64,000 nucleotides of DNA from CAIVVT01 sp963757265 (GCA_963757265.1 CAVWRA010000010.1:310001-374000), one strand, 5' to 3'. Positions 53,062-62,684 are shown, counted from the stretch's first letter. Made by a program: numbers and translations. The notes: generated from the sequence alone by a model not told the origin.

Positions 53062-56000
53062 GTGCAACATCCAAAGTCATTCATAAACTCAATCCCTGGG
53101 ATGCTGCGCTCGCTGCTGGTTCTGGTTGCGTTCCTGGCTCTCGGGGCGGCCTTCGCTTGTCCCCAGGTTGCGACGACCAGTACGCTGGACGGCAGCGTGA
53201 CCGATCCGCAGAAGACCGCGGTCGCCGGGGCCCAGGTGCTGGTTACGAACATCCATAACGGACAGACCTTCAAAGCCACCACCGACATCCGCGGCCACTG
53301 GCTGCTGCCGGCGATGTCGGAGGGCGTCTACAAAGTGTCCATCGCGATGAAAGGCTTCCGCACGTTCGTGCTCGAGAACGTCAAAATCGACGCCGCGATC
53401 CCCACTACCACCAATGCCCAGCTGGAGGTCGGTTCGGTCGCGGAAGTCGTGGACGTGCAGGGCGGTGCGGAGCTGGTGCAAACTACTGACGCGACAGTCA
53501 ACAGCACACTGGAAGGGCGCATGGTGCTCGAACTGCCGGAAATCACCCGTGGCGGCCTGGACCTTCTGGTCTCCCAGCCGGGTGTGCAGACGGCCGGCGC
53601 GAACCGGTACTCCAGCATCAACGGACTGCCCAACAGCGCGCTGAACGTCACCATCGACGGTTTGAATACGCAGGACCAGATGCTCAAGAGCAGCAACGGC
53701 TTCTTCACCTTCATCCCGATCACCGATGACTCGATTGAGGAAGTCACTCTGACCACCTCGGCCGCGGGAGCCAACGCCACTGGGGAAGGGGCGGCCCAGA
53801 TCAAGTTCGTGACCAAGAGCGGCACCAACGAGTTTCATGGCGGCGTTTTCGAGCAGATCCGCAATACCGCCCTGAATGCCAATTATTACTTCAACAATAT
53901 CGACGGGCTGCCCCGCGACATTGTCCAGTTGAATCAGTTCGGAGGCCATGCCGGCGGGCCGATCTGGAAGAACAGGCTTTTCTTCTTCACGAACATTGAG
54001 CAGCGGATCCAGCCCGAGTCGGCGAGCGAAAGCTATACCGTTCTGACGCCCGCCGCGGTGAACGGCAACTATACCTACATGGATCCGGTGACCAACCAGC
54101 CCGTCACCGTCAACGTGCTGAAGCTGGCGCTGGATAACGGCTATCAGGGCACGGCGGATCCGATCATGGCCAAGACCTTTAACCAGATCAATTCGCTGGT
54201 CTCGGGCTCGCCCAACCTGATTAACAACATCTCCTCCAGCGGCGACTACATTCGCGACACTTTCTATTACCAGGCCAAGGGGGAAGACAAGCGGCTGTTC
54301 ACCGTCAGCCGGATCGATTACAACCTCAATTCCCGCAATCAGCTCTCAATCTCTTACTCCTACAACAAGTACAACGCCACTCCGGATATCCTGAACGGCG
54401 ATGTGGCGCTGTTGCCGGGAACGGGCACCGTGCTGGGCTCCCCGGCCGTGGGCGGCCAGCTCAGCAACCGCTTCGCGGGCATCATCGCCTTGCGTTCCAC
54501 GATCAGTTCGCACCTGACCAACGAATTCCGCGCCGGCCTGGACAGCGGCACACTCGTGTTCGACCCGCTGGCCGACGCGCCTGGATCGTATGCCCAGTGG
54601 CGCGGGTACAATATCGCGCTCAGCGCGGGCGAGGGCTACGCGGTGCCGGGCGACCCCGCTACGAACTCGCTGGTCTCGGCCTATGTCGGAGGTTCGCGGC
54701 ACAATTCGCCCACCAAGAACCTCAGCGAAACCATGTCCTGGCTGAAGGGGCCGCACGTGGTCAGTTTTGGCGGCAACTGGACGCAGGTCAATCTGTGGGA
54801 CCAGACCGTCGGCAACGAGAGCATTCCCACGCTGACGCTGGGCATCGACGCCGCACAAAACGATCCGATCCATAACGGCGGCCCGAGCGACATCTTCAGC
54901 AACGCGAATTTTCCGGACGCGCCGTACTGGATCCTCGACGATGCCGCGGCGCTGTATGCCGACCTGACCGGCCGCGTGGCTTCGATCAACAAGTCGGTGG
55001 CCCTCAATTCCGCGGGCCAATATGGCGCCAATCCGCCGATCGACCACGTCCGGCAGCGCGAGTTTGGCCTGTTCGTCCAGGATTCCTGGAAGCTGCGCAA
55101 GAACTTCACCGTGGACCTGGGTTTGCGCTACGAGTGGGAAGGGCCGCTGGAGGATCTGACCGGCACCTACTCGTCGGTGACGCTGGCTTCGCTGTGGGGC
55201 ATCTCCGGCATCGGCAATGAATTCCTGCCCGGCGTGGAGACCGGCGTGCAACCTCAATTCGTGAAGTATTTCACGCCCTATAACAACCTGCACCGCTGGA
55301 ACCCGTCGGGCGGCTTTGCCTGGCAACTGCCCGCCGGCCGGGGGCCGTTGCACTGGTTGCTGGGCGACCATCCCGGCACTACGGTGCTGCGCGCAGGCTA
55401 CGCCATCAGCACCATCCGCGAGGGGACCGCCATCCTGGAATACATGCTCGGTTCCAACCCCGGCCGGAGCGTGGACGATTCGGTGGATCCCGATAACTAC
55501 CCGCAGTACTTCGGCGCCCCGGGCTCGGTCACTATCAGCAGCGCGACGCTGCCCACGCGCCCCTTCCCCGCGTCCCCGTCCTATCCTTTCTCGCCCCAAC
55601 CGACCGACCCGCTCAACGGCTTCGAGCCCAATCTGAAGCTGGGCTACGTGCAGAGCTGGAATTTCGGCCTGCAGCGCGAGCTGGGCAAGAGTACCGTCGT
55701 GGAAGCCCGCTACACCGGCAACCATGGCACCGACCTGTGGCGCCAGATCTCTTTGAACGAAGTCAACATCTTTGAAAATGGGTTCCTGTCGGAATGGCAC
55801 AACGCTTACAACAACCTGATGATCGCCCGGCAGGCCAATCCGACCAGCACCGACTTCGGCAACCAGGGGCTGCCCGGCCAGGTGAACATCCCATTCATCC
55901 AATTGGCTTATGGTCGGACCAGCTCCCAGAATTTCGTCAACCGCCTCCTGACCAACCAGCCGGGGCTTTACGCCAACCTCTTCTCCTATGCCCAACCGTA

Positions 56001-56943
56001 CCTCAACAACTGGATGAGCACCGGCCAGTATCCGGCCAATCTGTTCATCGAGAATCCCGCCGTTTCGAGCGGCAACAGTTGGATCGTCGGCAACTGGGGC
56101 AGTTGCTACTACGACGCCCTGCAGATCGAGGTCCGGCGGCGGATGAGCAAGGGCCTGATGCTCGAGGGGAGCTACGTCTGGTCGAAGTCGCTGGTCAACG
56201 GGCCGACGGCCGATTCCAGCCTTTATTTCCCATCGCCGACCACGCTGCGCAATATCCATCTGGACAAGCAGCCCACGCCGTTCGACATCCCGCAGGCGCT
56301 CAAGCTGAACGTGATCTACGAGCTGCCGTTCGGCCCGGAGCGTCCCTTCCTGGCCAAGGCCCATCCGGTGGTGCGCAGGATCGTGGAAGGCTGGCAGATC
56401 GCCGCAGTCGACCGCAACCAGTCCGGCACGCCCTCCCAACTGCTCTCGGGCCTCGACGGAATCAACCAGAACGACCCTGGCGTCGTGCTGCACAACATGA
56501 CAGCCTCGCAACCGCAAAGCATGATGGGGATCGTCAAGACCACGGGTTCCAATGGCACCGGGCTGGTCTCCTATCTCCCCCAGTCACTGATCGACAACAG
56601 CGTGGCCGCATTCCAAACCGGCGGCCAGCCCCTGAATCCCAACGCGCCCTACATCGGGCCGCAACTGACCGCCGGCCAGCTCGGCTACGAGGTCTTTCTG
56701 TGGGGCCCGTGGCAGAACCATCTCGACCTGAACCTCACCCGGACCACGACCATCAAGGAGCGCTACAAGGTCGAATTCACGGCCCAATTCCTCAACGTGC
56801 TCAACATCACCAACTTCCAACTTTCCAATACGACCCTGATCGACGCCAACTTCGGCCAGACCACTTCCGCCTACCAGGACCTCTCCAACGCGCAGGACCC
56901 TGGCGCGCGCATGATCGAGTTCCGTCTGCGGGTCAACTTCTGA
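53062..56943 (+). CDS. TonB-dependent receptor of the Acidobacteria type
   Basis: 1293 residues from the GTG at 53062, chosen for its GGAGGGGAGA ribosome site; the ATG at 53101 is the alternative. After the signal peptide (MLRSLLVLVAFLALGAAFAC) comes a carboxypeptidase-regulatory-like domain (STLDGSVTDPQKTAVAGAQV), a plug (SSINGLPNSALNVTIDGLNT) and a long barrel typical of Solibacter-type OMPs (FVTKSGTNEFHGGVFEQIRN). It ends MIEFRLRVNF, with the terminal Phe of outer-membrane proteins. Probably imports oligosaccharide or another large ligand. No SusD-like partner is present. Confidence 0.92.
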   Translation: MQHPKSFINSIPGMLRSLLVLVAFLALGAAFACPQVATTSTLDGSVTDPQKTAVAGAQVLVTNIHNGQTFKATTDIRGHWLLPAMSEGVYKVSIAMKGFRTFVLENVKIDAAIPTTTNAQLEVGSVAEVVDVQGGAELVQTTDATVNSTLEGRMVLELPEITRGGLDLLVSQPGVQTAGANRYSSINGLPNSALNVTIDGLNTQDQMLKSSNGFFTFIPITDDSIEEVTLTTSAAGANATGEGAAQIKFVTKSGTNEFHGGVFEQIRNTALNANYYFNNIDGLPRDIVQLNQFGGHAGGPIWKNRLFFFTNIEQRIQPESASESYTVLTPAAVNGNYTYMDPVTNQPVTVNVLKLALDNGYQGTADPIMAKTFNQINSLVSGSPNLINNISSSGDYIRDTFYYQAKGEDKRLFTVSRIDYNLNSRNQLSISYSYNKYNATPDILNGDVALLPGTGTVLGSPAVGGQLSNRFAGIIALRSTISSHLTNEFRAGLDSGTLVFDPLADAPGSYAQWRGYNIALSAGEGYAVPGDPATNSLVSAYVGGSRHNSPTKNLSETMSWLKGPHVVSFGGNWTQVNLWDQTVGNESIPTLTLGIDAAQNDPIHNGGPSDIFSNANFPDAPYWILDDAAALYADLTGRVASINKSVALNSAGQYGANPPIDHVRQREFGLFVQDSWKLRKNFTVDLGLRYEWEGPLEDLTGTYSSVTLASLWGISGIGNEFLPGVETGVQPQFVKYFTPYNNLHRWNPSGGFAWQLPAGRGPLHWLLGDHPGTTVLRAGYAISTIREGTAILEYMLGSNPGRSVDDSVDPDNYPQYFGAPGSVTISSATLPTRPFPASPSYPFSPQPTDPLNGFEPNLKLGYVQSWNFGLQRELGKSTVVEARYTGNHGTDLWRQISLNEVNIFENGFLSEWHNAYNNLMIARQANPTSTDFGNQGLPGQVNIPFIQLAYGRTSSQNFVNRLLTNQPGLYANLFSYAQPYLNNWMSTGQYPANLFIENPAVSSGNSWIVGNWGSCYYDALQIEVRRRMSKGLMLEGSYVWSKSLVNGPTADSSLYFPSPTTLRNIHLDKQPTPFDIPQALKLNVIYELPFGPERPFLAKAHPVVRRIVEGWQIAAVDRNQSGTPSQLLSGLDGINQNDPGVVLHNMTASQPQSMMGIVKTTGSNGTGLVSYLPQSLIDNSVAAFQTGGQPLNPNAPYIGPQLTAGQLGYEVFLWGPWQNHLDLNLTRTTTIKERYKVEFTAQFLNVLNITNFQLSNTTLIDANFGQTTSAYQDLSNAQDPGARMIEFRLRVNF

Positions 56944-57020
56944 GCCGCGCGGGCGGCGGGAGTGCGATTGGTGGAGCCTGGGAGGGGCGTTCGCGCGGAA
57001 TTGGAGGAACAAAGCCAAGC

Positions 57021-57046
57021 GCGACACTTATGTCGCAAAGTGTCGC
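57021..57046 (+). terminator. inverted repeat after the TonB receptor gene
   Basis: GCGACACTT and AAGTGTCGC form a perfect 9-bp stem with an 8-base loop, followed by ATTTCGT, 78 bases after the stop. Terminator-like though the T-run is weak; a TGTCGC word occurs three times. Confidence 0.45.
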
Positions 57047-57191
57047 ATTTCGTCATACGGCGTGTGACGGCAGATGATCCGGGAAAGATCGGGTTGGGAG
57101 GCGAGAAAGGATAGGTAAGAATCGTTGAATCAGATTGATACATGGAAGAAGGCGGTTCCGATTGGATGGTGAGCCGGGTGAGTAAGTATGA

Positions 57192-57232
57192 CAATTCGAC
57201 AGGATGTGGTGTCGTGTCGAAATGTCGAATTG
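57192..57232. repeat. inverted repeat CAATTCGACA...TGTCGAATTG
   Basis: Ten-base perfect arms surround 21 bases rich in GTGTCG words. It lies in the non-coding stretch 56944-57394, which otherwise shows no gene or RNA I can recognise. Confidence 0.4.
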
Positions 57233-57394
57233 GCGGGTTCGCAGGGCTGGGGTGAGCGGTCGAGGCGGTGGCCGGAGGGGACACTCTGCGCGTGCCACGG
57301 CGGCACGCTTGGGTTCCCTCGGCGCGACGTTCAGAGGCTGTCGATCAAGCGCCGCGGGCCTTGGTGTCCCCATCCGGGAGCGGCCTCATTGCGC

Positions 57395-57523
57395 AACGTA
57401 GCCCCAAGTACGCCTGCGGGCGGCTACGGCGAGCGCGCCTTGTGGCGTCTGTTGATGTCAGGGTTTGATGTTGGGACCCTCTCATCGCGCCTCGCTGCGA
57501 TCGTGGTGCAACATCCGGGCTAG
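57395..57523 (+). mobile_element. MITE-like element B (family 1, 5'-truncated copy)
   Basis: It shares AAGTACGCCTGCGGGCGGCT and GCCTCGCTGCGATCGTGGTG plus CAACATCC with element A at 47061, with an internal 27-base insertion and no left terminus. Its right end overlaps the stop codon of the DppA gene. Confidence 0.55.
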
Positions 57524-58362
57524 AACAGCGAGTAGCGGGTCCACGCTTCCAGAAAATCCTTGCCGTGGTAGCGGATCGTACGGTCGTCCACCACCTCCGC
57601 GCCGGGCCGCAATCCGGCGTCGATGGGCAGTGAATTGCGGGTCGTGTACTCGATTTCCACCGTCACCGGCCCGGCGATGCGATACGGCTGGATGGCGCCG
57701 ATTTTGGCCATCGCCCGTCGCGCCTGCCCGCGTGTCCGCTCGCGCGCCGCTTCGGCCGACAGGGAGAGGCAGGCGTATCTTCCCAGCCCCTCCTTGACCG
57801 CCACCGTCTCCGCCTGGGGCACAATCGCGTGCAGCTCGTCCACCGCCGCCACGTCGCCCGAGAGGAACACCACCGGCGTGTCGAAGGCCCCCGCCAGCGC
57901 CGCCCGCGTTTCGATCTCGCCCATCGCCTTCCCGTTGACGCGCATCGTCTGTATGCCCAGCGAGCTGTAGCTGTGGGCCATCACGCCGCCCCGCACGTTG
58001 GCCTGCGGATGTTGTCCCACGAAGGCCACGGCACTGTAACGCCGTTCCAGCGTCATCGTCGCCCCCAGCCCGCCGATCAGCAGCCGGGCGCGGGGATGAA
58101 TCGTCAGCGCCGACAGCGTCTGGCTGCCGTCATGGCCGTCCCACACGATCACTTCATCGGCCCCGCCATCGAGGAACCCTTGCACGGCGGCGTTCACTTC
58201 GCCGGTCAGCAGTTGCCGCAGTTCGGCGTCGTGGGGTTCGGTCAAATCCTGGCGGCAGACCCCGGCGATGCCCTCCGCGTCGGTAATCACGAAGACACTC
58301 TTCCTGGCCTGCGGCCACAGCGGAAGCGTAGTCAGAAGAGCCAGCGGGAGGAGGCGTCGCAT
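57520..58362 (-). CDS. dppA: secreted D-aminopeptidase, M55 (DppA) family
   Basis: 280 residues from the ATG at 58362, which begins a signal peptide (MRRLLPLALLTTLPLWPQA). The zinc-binding residues of M55 are in place: ITDAEGIAG near residue 25, VWDGHDGSQTL (His), FVGQHPQ and GVMAHSYSS. DppA cleaves D-Ala dipeptides; export here suggests scavenging of cell-wall peptides, unlike the cytoplasmic Bacillus enzyme. The longer reading to 58659 runs through unrelated sequence. The stop codon lies in the end of a MITE-like element. Confidence 0.87.
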   Translation of the reverse strand: MRRLLPLALLTTLPLWPQARKSVFVITDAEGIAGVCRQDLTEPHDAELRQLLTGEVNAAVQGFLDGGADEVIVWDGHDGSQTLSALTIHPRARLLIGGLGATMTLERRYSAVAFVGQHPQANVRGGVMAHSYSSLGIQTMRVNGKAMGEIETRAALAGAFDTPVVFLSGDVAAVDELHAIVPQAETVAVKEGLGRYACLSLSAEAARERTRGQARRAMAKIGAIQPYRIAGPVTVEIEYTTRNSLPIDAGLRPGAEVVDDRTIRYHGKDFLEAWTRYSLF

Positions 58363-58403
58363 GTCGAGTAGTATACGCCGCGGCAATCCGCCCGGCCCGT
58401 GGT

Positions 58404-58562
58404 GATGTGCGGATTCCGCCCGCTGACAGGCGCGATGCCGCCTCCGGCAACCCCAGGCAGTATTGGAAGCTCCCCAGCGGCGGCCACATCGCCGCACACA
58501 AAGTCGCGCGCCGGGAGCACGAGCGCCGGGTGAGCGAATTCTTCGCGCAGAACCTGTTCTGA
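58404..58562 (+). pseudogene. possible C-terminal remnant of an alpha/beta hydrolase
   Basis: A frame without its own good start ends with RQYWKLPSGGHIAAHKVARR and EHERRVSEFFAQNLF before TGA at 58560. The GGH followed by a helical tail ending in FF looks like the catalytic-His end of an alpha/beta hydrolase. The rest of such a gene is absent. Weak evidence; it could be chance. Confidence 0.3.
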
Positions 58563-58618
58563 GAACGCGCTCTCGCTTCTTTACTGATTCACCCGCCAAT
58601 CCAGCGGCAGGCCCGGTT

Positions 58619-58870
58619 TCAGCCTCTCCGCGCGATGGCGTGATAGACCACCAGCACAACCACCGATCCGATCGCCGCCACCAACAGACTGTAGAAGTTC
58701 AGTCCGCTGACGCCCGAGGCTCCAAACACTCGGAACAGCCAGCCGCCGACAAAGGCGCCGACCACACCCAGCACGATGTCGCGCAGGATGCCCTGCCCGC
58801 TGCTGTTGACGATCTTGCTGCCAATATAGCCCGCAATCAGGCCCAGAACCAGCCACGCTAGGAACGACAT
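58619..58870 (-). CDS. GlsB/YeaQ/YmgE-family small membrane protein
   Basis: 83 residues, three hydrophobic helices: LAWLVLGLIAGYIGSKIVNS, ILRDIVLGVVGAFVGGWLFR and FYSLLVAAIGSVVVLVVYHA. The Gly-zipper spacing and RDI(V/I)LGVVGA motif are diagnostic of the transglycosylase-associated protein family (PF04226), usually stress-induced inner-membrane proteins of unknown mechanism. A GGAGA ribosome site precedes the ATG at 58870. Confidence 0.92.
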   Translation of the reverse strand: MSFLAWLVLGLIAGYIGSKIVNSSGQGILRDIVLGVVGAFVGGWLFRVFGASGVSGLNFYSLLVAAIGSVVVLVVYHAIARRG

Positions 58871-58997
58871 AGTGTCTCCTCTCCATCTCGTCAGTCGACG
58901 CTGAGCACCGCCTTCACCAGAGTGTACGACTGAACGTCTAAGCGATCCACCTTATTCCGCACCCGCATCCCGCGCCACGCTCGCCGCGCGGTGTGGG

Positions 58998-59858
58998 ATG
59001 ATGCTACCGATGCCGCAGCGAGTCCTGATCCTCGGCGCCCAGGGGATGCTGGGTACGCAACTGGCGCGGCTCTACCCGCAGGCCCTGGCCTGGGACAAGG
59101 GCGATGTGGACGTGCTGGACGCCAAGCGCTTCGAGACCCGGTTTCGGGCCGCCGCAGCGGACCTCGACGCAGTGGTGAACTGCGTCGCTTACAACGACGT
59201 GGACGGCGCCGAGGATAATCCCGGGTTGGCCTTCGAGCTTAACGGCGCCTTCCCCGGACGGCTGGCCGCGCTGTGCCGCGAGCTGCGCCGGACTGTGGTG
59301 CACTACAGCACCAACTACGTTTTCGACGGCAAGAAGGGCGAGTACTTTGAAACCGACCCGCCCAGCCCGTTGTCGGTCTACGCCCGCTCCAAGCTGCGTG
59401 GCGAACGCACCGTGGCCGCCGCGACCGACGATTTCTACCTGGTGCGCACCGCTGTCATGTTCGGTCCCCGGGGCTGCAGCGAGGATTCCAAGCGCAGCTT
59501 TGTCGAGTTGATGATGGACCTGGCCACCGAGCGCGACACCATTCAGGCCGTCAGCGACGAAATCAACAGCGTCACCTACGCCCCCGACCTGGCGCAAGCG
59601 ACTTCAGCGCTGCTCGAATCGAAGGCCCCGTACGGCGTGTATCACCTCACCAACTCCGGCGCGGCCAGTTGGTATGAGCTGGCGCGCGCCATCTTCGAGC
59701 TCACACCCCGCAAACCGCAACTGATCGCGGTGCCCGCAGCGGCGTTCCCCCGCCAGGCGCAGCGCCCCGCCAAGGCGGTTCTCCTGAACACCAAGACCGA
59801 CCCGTTGCGGCCTTGGCAAGAGGCCCTGCGCGAGTTCGCCGCCGGTCGTCCGGCCTGA
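58998..59858 (+). CDS. rmlD: RmlD-like dTDP-4-dehydrorhamnose reductase
   Basis: 286 residues. VLILGAQGMLGTQLARLYPQ is the nucleotide-binding glycine motif of extended SDRs, VNCVAYNDVDGAEDN and YSTNYVFDGKKGEYFETD follow, and Tyr-x-x-x-Lys of VYARSKLRGE is the catalytic pair. RmlD makes dTDP-L-rhamnose; no other rml genes adjoin, so another 4-keto sugar reductase is possible. Its 3' 69 bases recur at 62352 after two cargo genes. Starts at 58998 or 59001. Confidence 0.87.
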   Translation: MMLPMPQRVLILGAQGMLGTQLARLYPQALAWDKGDVDVLDAKRFETRFRAAAADLDAVVNCVAYNDVDGAEDNPGLAFELNGAFPGRLAALCRELRRTVVHYSTNYVFDGKKGEYFETDPPSPLSVYARSKLRGERTVAAATDDFYLVRTAVMFGPRGCSEDSKRSFVELMMDLATERDTIQAVSDEINSVTYAPDLAQATSALLESKAPYGVYHLTNSGAASWYELARAIFELTPRKPQLIAVPAAAFPRQAQRPAKAVLLNTKTDPLRPWQEALREFAAGRPA

Positions 59859-60113
59859 CCCGATTTCGGCGGCAGCGGTCGGCGCGTGGGAGAAGCGCGC
59901 AGGATACGCTGAAAGCACGGGCCTTCCAGGTTCGAGCCGCCTACGGCGGGCGAAATGTGAGTCCGATGGATTAAAACACCGGCGCCAAGAGGGAAATATG
60001 CCTCGCGCAGGATGAAAAGTTGACGGCTGAGTGTAGACTGGTCGAGGTTTGAGGACCAAGATCGGGATTTCGGATACTCGCATCAGACCAGGAAGCCGGA
60101 ACGGAGGCTCTAA

Positions 60114-61427
60114 ATGACTGTGCAATCCATGTCCGCTACGTCGGCTTCGCCGGGACCTGCCTTGAAGCGCCTGTCAGCGCTCCGCGAGCCCATCCGGATC
60201 GCCCTCATCGGCATGGGCGCCATGGGCAAAGGTCTGCTCTACCAGTGCCGCATTACTCCGGGCATGCAATGCGTGGCGATGGCCGACATCGCACCGCAAC
60301 GGGCCATCCAATGCGCCGAGATGTTCCATCTCCCTTACAAGCTGGCTCGCACGGCCGGCGAAGTGAGCGACGCGATTCGCGGCGGTTGCACGGCCATTTG
60401 TGAAGACGGCGATCTGGTGGCGGGTTGCGTAAACGCAACTCTCCTGGTCGAGTCCTCCAGTGCCATCGCCGCGGGCGGCCGATACGCCGTTACGGCGCTC
60501 CAGGCGGGAAAGCACGTCGTGATGATGAACTCGGAAGCTGACCTGATCTTCGGTCCCTACCTCATGCAACTGGCCCACCAGCGCGGCCTCGTTTATTCCA
60601 GTTGCGATGGCGACCAGCACGGAGTCATACGCCGGCTGGTGGATCAGATCCGGCTGTGGGGATTCGACCTTGTCATGGCCGGAAACATCAAGGGCTTCCT
60701 CGACCGCTATTCCAACCCCACCAAGATCATTCCCGAGGCCGACGCCCGCAATCTCGATTACAAGATGGCGACGGCGTACACCGACGGAACAAAGTTGTGC
60801 ATCGAAATGGCGCTGGTGGCCAATGCCTTGGGTTTGCGGACGCGCCGGCCGGGCATGTCCGGACCTCCGGCCAAGCATGTCAACGAGGTTTTCCGGCTGT
60901 TCGATTTTGAGTCTCTGTGGGCCGAGCGGGAACCTTGCGTGGACTACATCCTCGGCGCCGAGCCAGGGGGCGGCGTGTTCGCCATTGGAGCCTGTGAAGA
61001 CCCCTACCAGCGCTCGATGATGGCTTACTACAAAATGGGCCCCGGCCCGTTCTATTTGTTTTACCGGCCATACCATCTGTGCCACGTGGAGGCGATGGAG
61101 TGCATCGCCGATGCGCAGCTCGACGGGCGCTCCCTGCTCGAGCCGGCGTACGGCTTCCGGACCAACGTGTTCGCCTATGCCAAGCGCGATCTGAAAGCCG
61201 GCGAGACGATCGACGGCATCGGCGGCTACGCGTGTTATGGCCAGATCGAGAACTGCGAAAACGGCAGCCATCCGGGTCTTCCGATTTGTCTCGCCGAGAA
61301 TCTGGTGCTGCGGCGCGACCTCCCGCGAGACTCCGCCATCCTGTTGAGCGACGTAGAGGCTCCCCTGGACCGGTCCGATTTCGAGTTGTATGGACGCGCG
61401 CTGGCGGCAGCGCTACGGGCGTCATGA
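60114..61427 (+). CDS. SAF-domain NAD(P)-dependent oxidoreductase
   Basis: 437 residues. An N-terminal Rossmann domain (IRIALIGMGAMGKGLLYQCR, CVAMADIAP) and a homoserine-dehydrogenase-like centre (KHVVMMNSEADLIFGPYLMQ, GFLDRYSNPTKIIPEA) end in an SAF domain (FAYAKRDLKAGETIDGIGGY). Such proteins are found in sugar-modification clusters and are often misnamed FlgA-like. Substrate unknown. The last bases overlap the next start (ATGA), so the two act together, plausibly in making or transferring an unusual sugar near rmlD. Confidence 0.85.
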   Translation: MTVQSMSATSASPGPALKRLSALREPIRIALIGMGAMGKGLLYQCRITPGMQCVAMADIAPQRAIQCAEMFHLPYKLARTAGEVSDAIRGGCTAICEDGDLVAGCVNATLLVESSSAIAAGGRYAVTALQAGKHVVMMNSEADLIFGPYLMQLAHQRGLVYSSCDGDQHGVIRRLVDQIRLWGFDLVMAGNIKGFLDRYSNPTKIIPEADARNLDYKMATAYTDGTKLCIEMALVANALGLRTRRPGMSGPPAKHVNEVFRLFDFESLWAEREPCVDYILGAEPGGGVFAIGACEDPYQRSMMAYYKMGPGPFYLFYRPYHLCHVEAMECIADAQLDGRSLLEPAYGFRTNVFAYAKRDLKAGETIDGIGGYACYGQIENCENGSHPGLPICLAENLVLRRDLPRDSAILLSDVEAPLDRSDFELYGRALAAALRAS

Positions 61428-62329
61428 AACTCGGAATCGTGGTCGTGTACCTGGTTGCCGAGGACGATGAGCGGCTGCTGGATATTCATCTCCGGAAAAT
61501 CGAGAACAACACCGCCGTGCCGTATCGCATCTACGCCGCCGCAAACCGTCTGCTGCCGCGCTTTCGGGACCGGCTCGCGCGGCTGCCCTACGTGACCATC
61601 TGCCCCATTCCAGAAGTCCCTCCCGGGGCCTCCGAGCACCCGTATTACCTGGACCGGCTGGTCAACGCCGCGGTGCGGGACGGGGCCACTCACATTTGCA
61701 CCTTGCACGTCGATTCTTTTCCGGTCCGGGCGGGGTGGGCCGAGGAATTGGCGGCCCAGCTCCACGGGCGATGCGTACTGGCTGCCATCCAACGGGACAA
61801 ACTGACCGACCGCAAGCCAGTCACCGAGTGCATGTTCTTCACGCGCGAGTTCTACCTTGCGCACCGCCCCACCTTTCGGATGCCGGAGCACCTGCTCGCG
61901 TCGGCCGAATACCAGCGCTACTCGCTCGCCTGCCCACACTGCCCGGATTCCGGAGTGGGTTACGGCTTCGCAATCTGGGTCGCGCAACTGGAGTGGTTCC
62001 CCTTGCTGCGCGTGGACCGCGACAGGAATCGCTACTATTCCGGCGGGCTGTACGGGGATCTGATCTTCCACCTGGGGGGCGCCGTGATGCACGGCGCCGG
62101 CCCGCACGCTACGTCCGCGGCCCAGGTGCGCGCGGCAAAGCTTATGAGCCGATTGCGCTCCATGGCCGTGGTACTCCTCCCGTGGCAACTCAGGCGGCGC
62201 TTCCTGGATATCTTCGGACTGAGCCGGTGGGTCCACGAGAACTTTACGACGCCTGCTCTTGAAGCCAACAAGGCAGCACTGCTGGCCGACCCGGACCGAT
62301 TTCTGCGCGAAATTCAAAACCAGCACTGA
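61424..62329 (+). CDS. glycosyltransferase-like (GT-A fold) protein
   Basis: 301 residues. KLGIVVVYLVAEDDERLLDI and a DGATHICTLHVDSFPVRAGW segment, with the DxD-like HVDSF, match the metal-binding centre of GT2-type enzymes. Two cysteines in SLACPHCPDSG form a CxxC unusual for the family. No transmembrane helix. It is translationally coupled to the oxidoreductase at 60114 (4-base overlap). Acceptor unknown. A fold relative without transferase activity cannot be excluded. Confidence 0.65.
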   Translation: MKLGIVVVYLVAEDDERLLDIHLRKIENNTAVPYRIYAAANRLLPRFRDRLARLPYVTICPIPEVPPGASEHPYYLDRLVNAAVRDGATHICTLHVDSFPVRAGWAEELAAQLHGRCVLAAIQRDKLTDRKPVTECMFFTREFYLAHRPTFRMPEHLLASAEYQRYSLACPHCPDSGVGYGFAIWVAQLEWFPLLRVDRDRNRYYSGGLYGDLIFHLGGAVMHGAGPHATSAAQVRAAKLMSRLRSMAVVLLPWQLRRRFLDIFGLSRWVHENFTTPALEANKAALLADPDRFLREIQNQH

Positions 62330-62351
62330 CTGAATCCTGGTCGAACGCAAA

Positions 62352-62420
62352 ACCGACCCGTTGCGCTCCTGGCAAGAGGCCCTGCGCGAGTTCGCCGCCG
62401 GCCACCTGGTCTGACCCGAT
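62352..62420 (+). repeat. duplicated 3' end of rmlD
   Basis: These 69 bases match 59796-59864 (offset 2556) with 8 differences and still encode DPLR-WQEALREFAAG plus stop. No start or upstream gene is attached. The pair brackets the oxidoreductase/glycosyltransferase cargo. Confidence 0.8.
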
Positions 62421-62501
62421 GGCCCCTGTCGAGGCCCTCCAAAGCCCGGGAGAATGCCTTCGAGTGAGGCCATCCTGAAAACGGAATCAGCAGGCTGCGG
62501 T

Positions 62502-62684
62502 TAACCCGCATTTCTCACACACTTCGTGGGCGAAAGGCGTGAGAGGCGTGTGGCTACGAGGAGTGCGACGGAAGCCGCGCGGAGGCGTACTCGGGCAGTA
62601 CGTCGAGCACGGCGACCGAGAGCGACGAAGTAGACATGCGCCTATCGCGCGTTGCAGCCGAAGGCGTGTGAGAAATGCAGGTTA
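62502..62684 (-). mobile_element. MITE-like element C (family 1, intact ends)
   Basis: 183 bases with near-perfect terminal inverted repeats TAACCCGCATTTCTCACAC and GTGTGAGAAATGCAGGTTA (18 of 19 pair), flanked by TA. The interior reversed matches element A (GACGTACTGCCCGAGTACGCC-like core and CTACTTCGTCGCTCTCGG). No coding capacity. Confidence 0.65.

Noticed and set aside
54346..56517. Minus-strand open frame of 723 codons inside the TonB receptor
   Set aside because: Antisense shadow of a well-supported gene, no domain or start signal.
57520..58659. Longer DppA reading of 379 codons
   Set aside because: The N-terminal extension is Arg-rich and non-homologous; a signal peptide starts at the ATG at 58362.
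59925..59945. GGTTCGAGCC string considered as a tRNA T-arm
   Set aside because: No acceptor, D or anticodon stems can be built around it.
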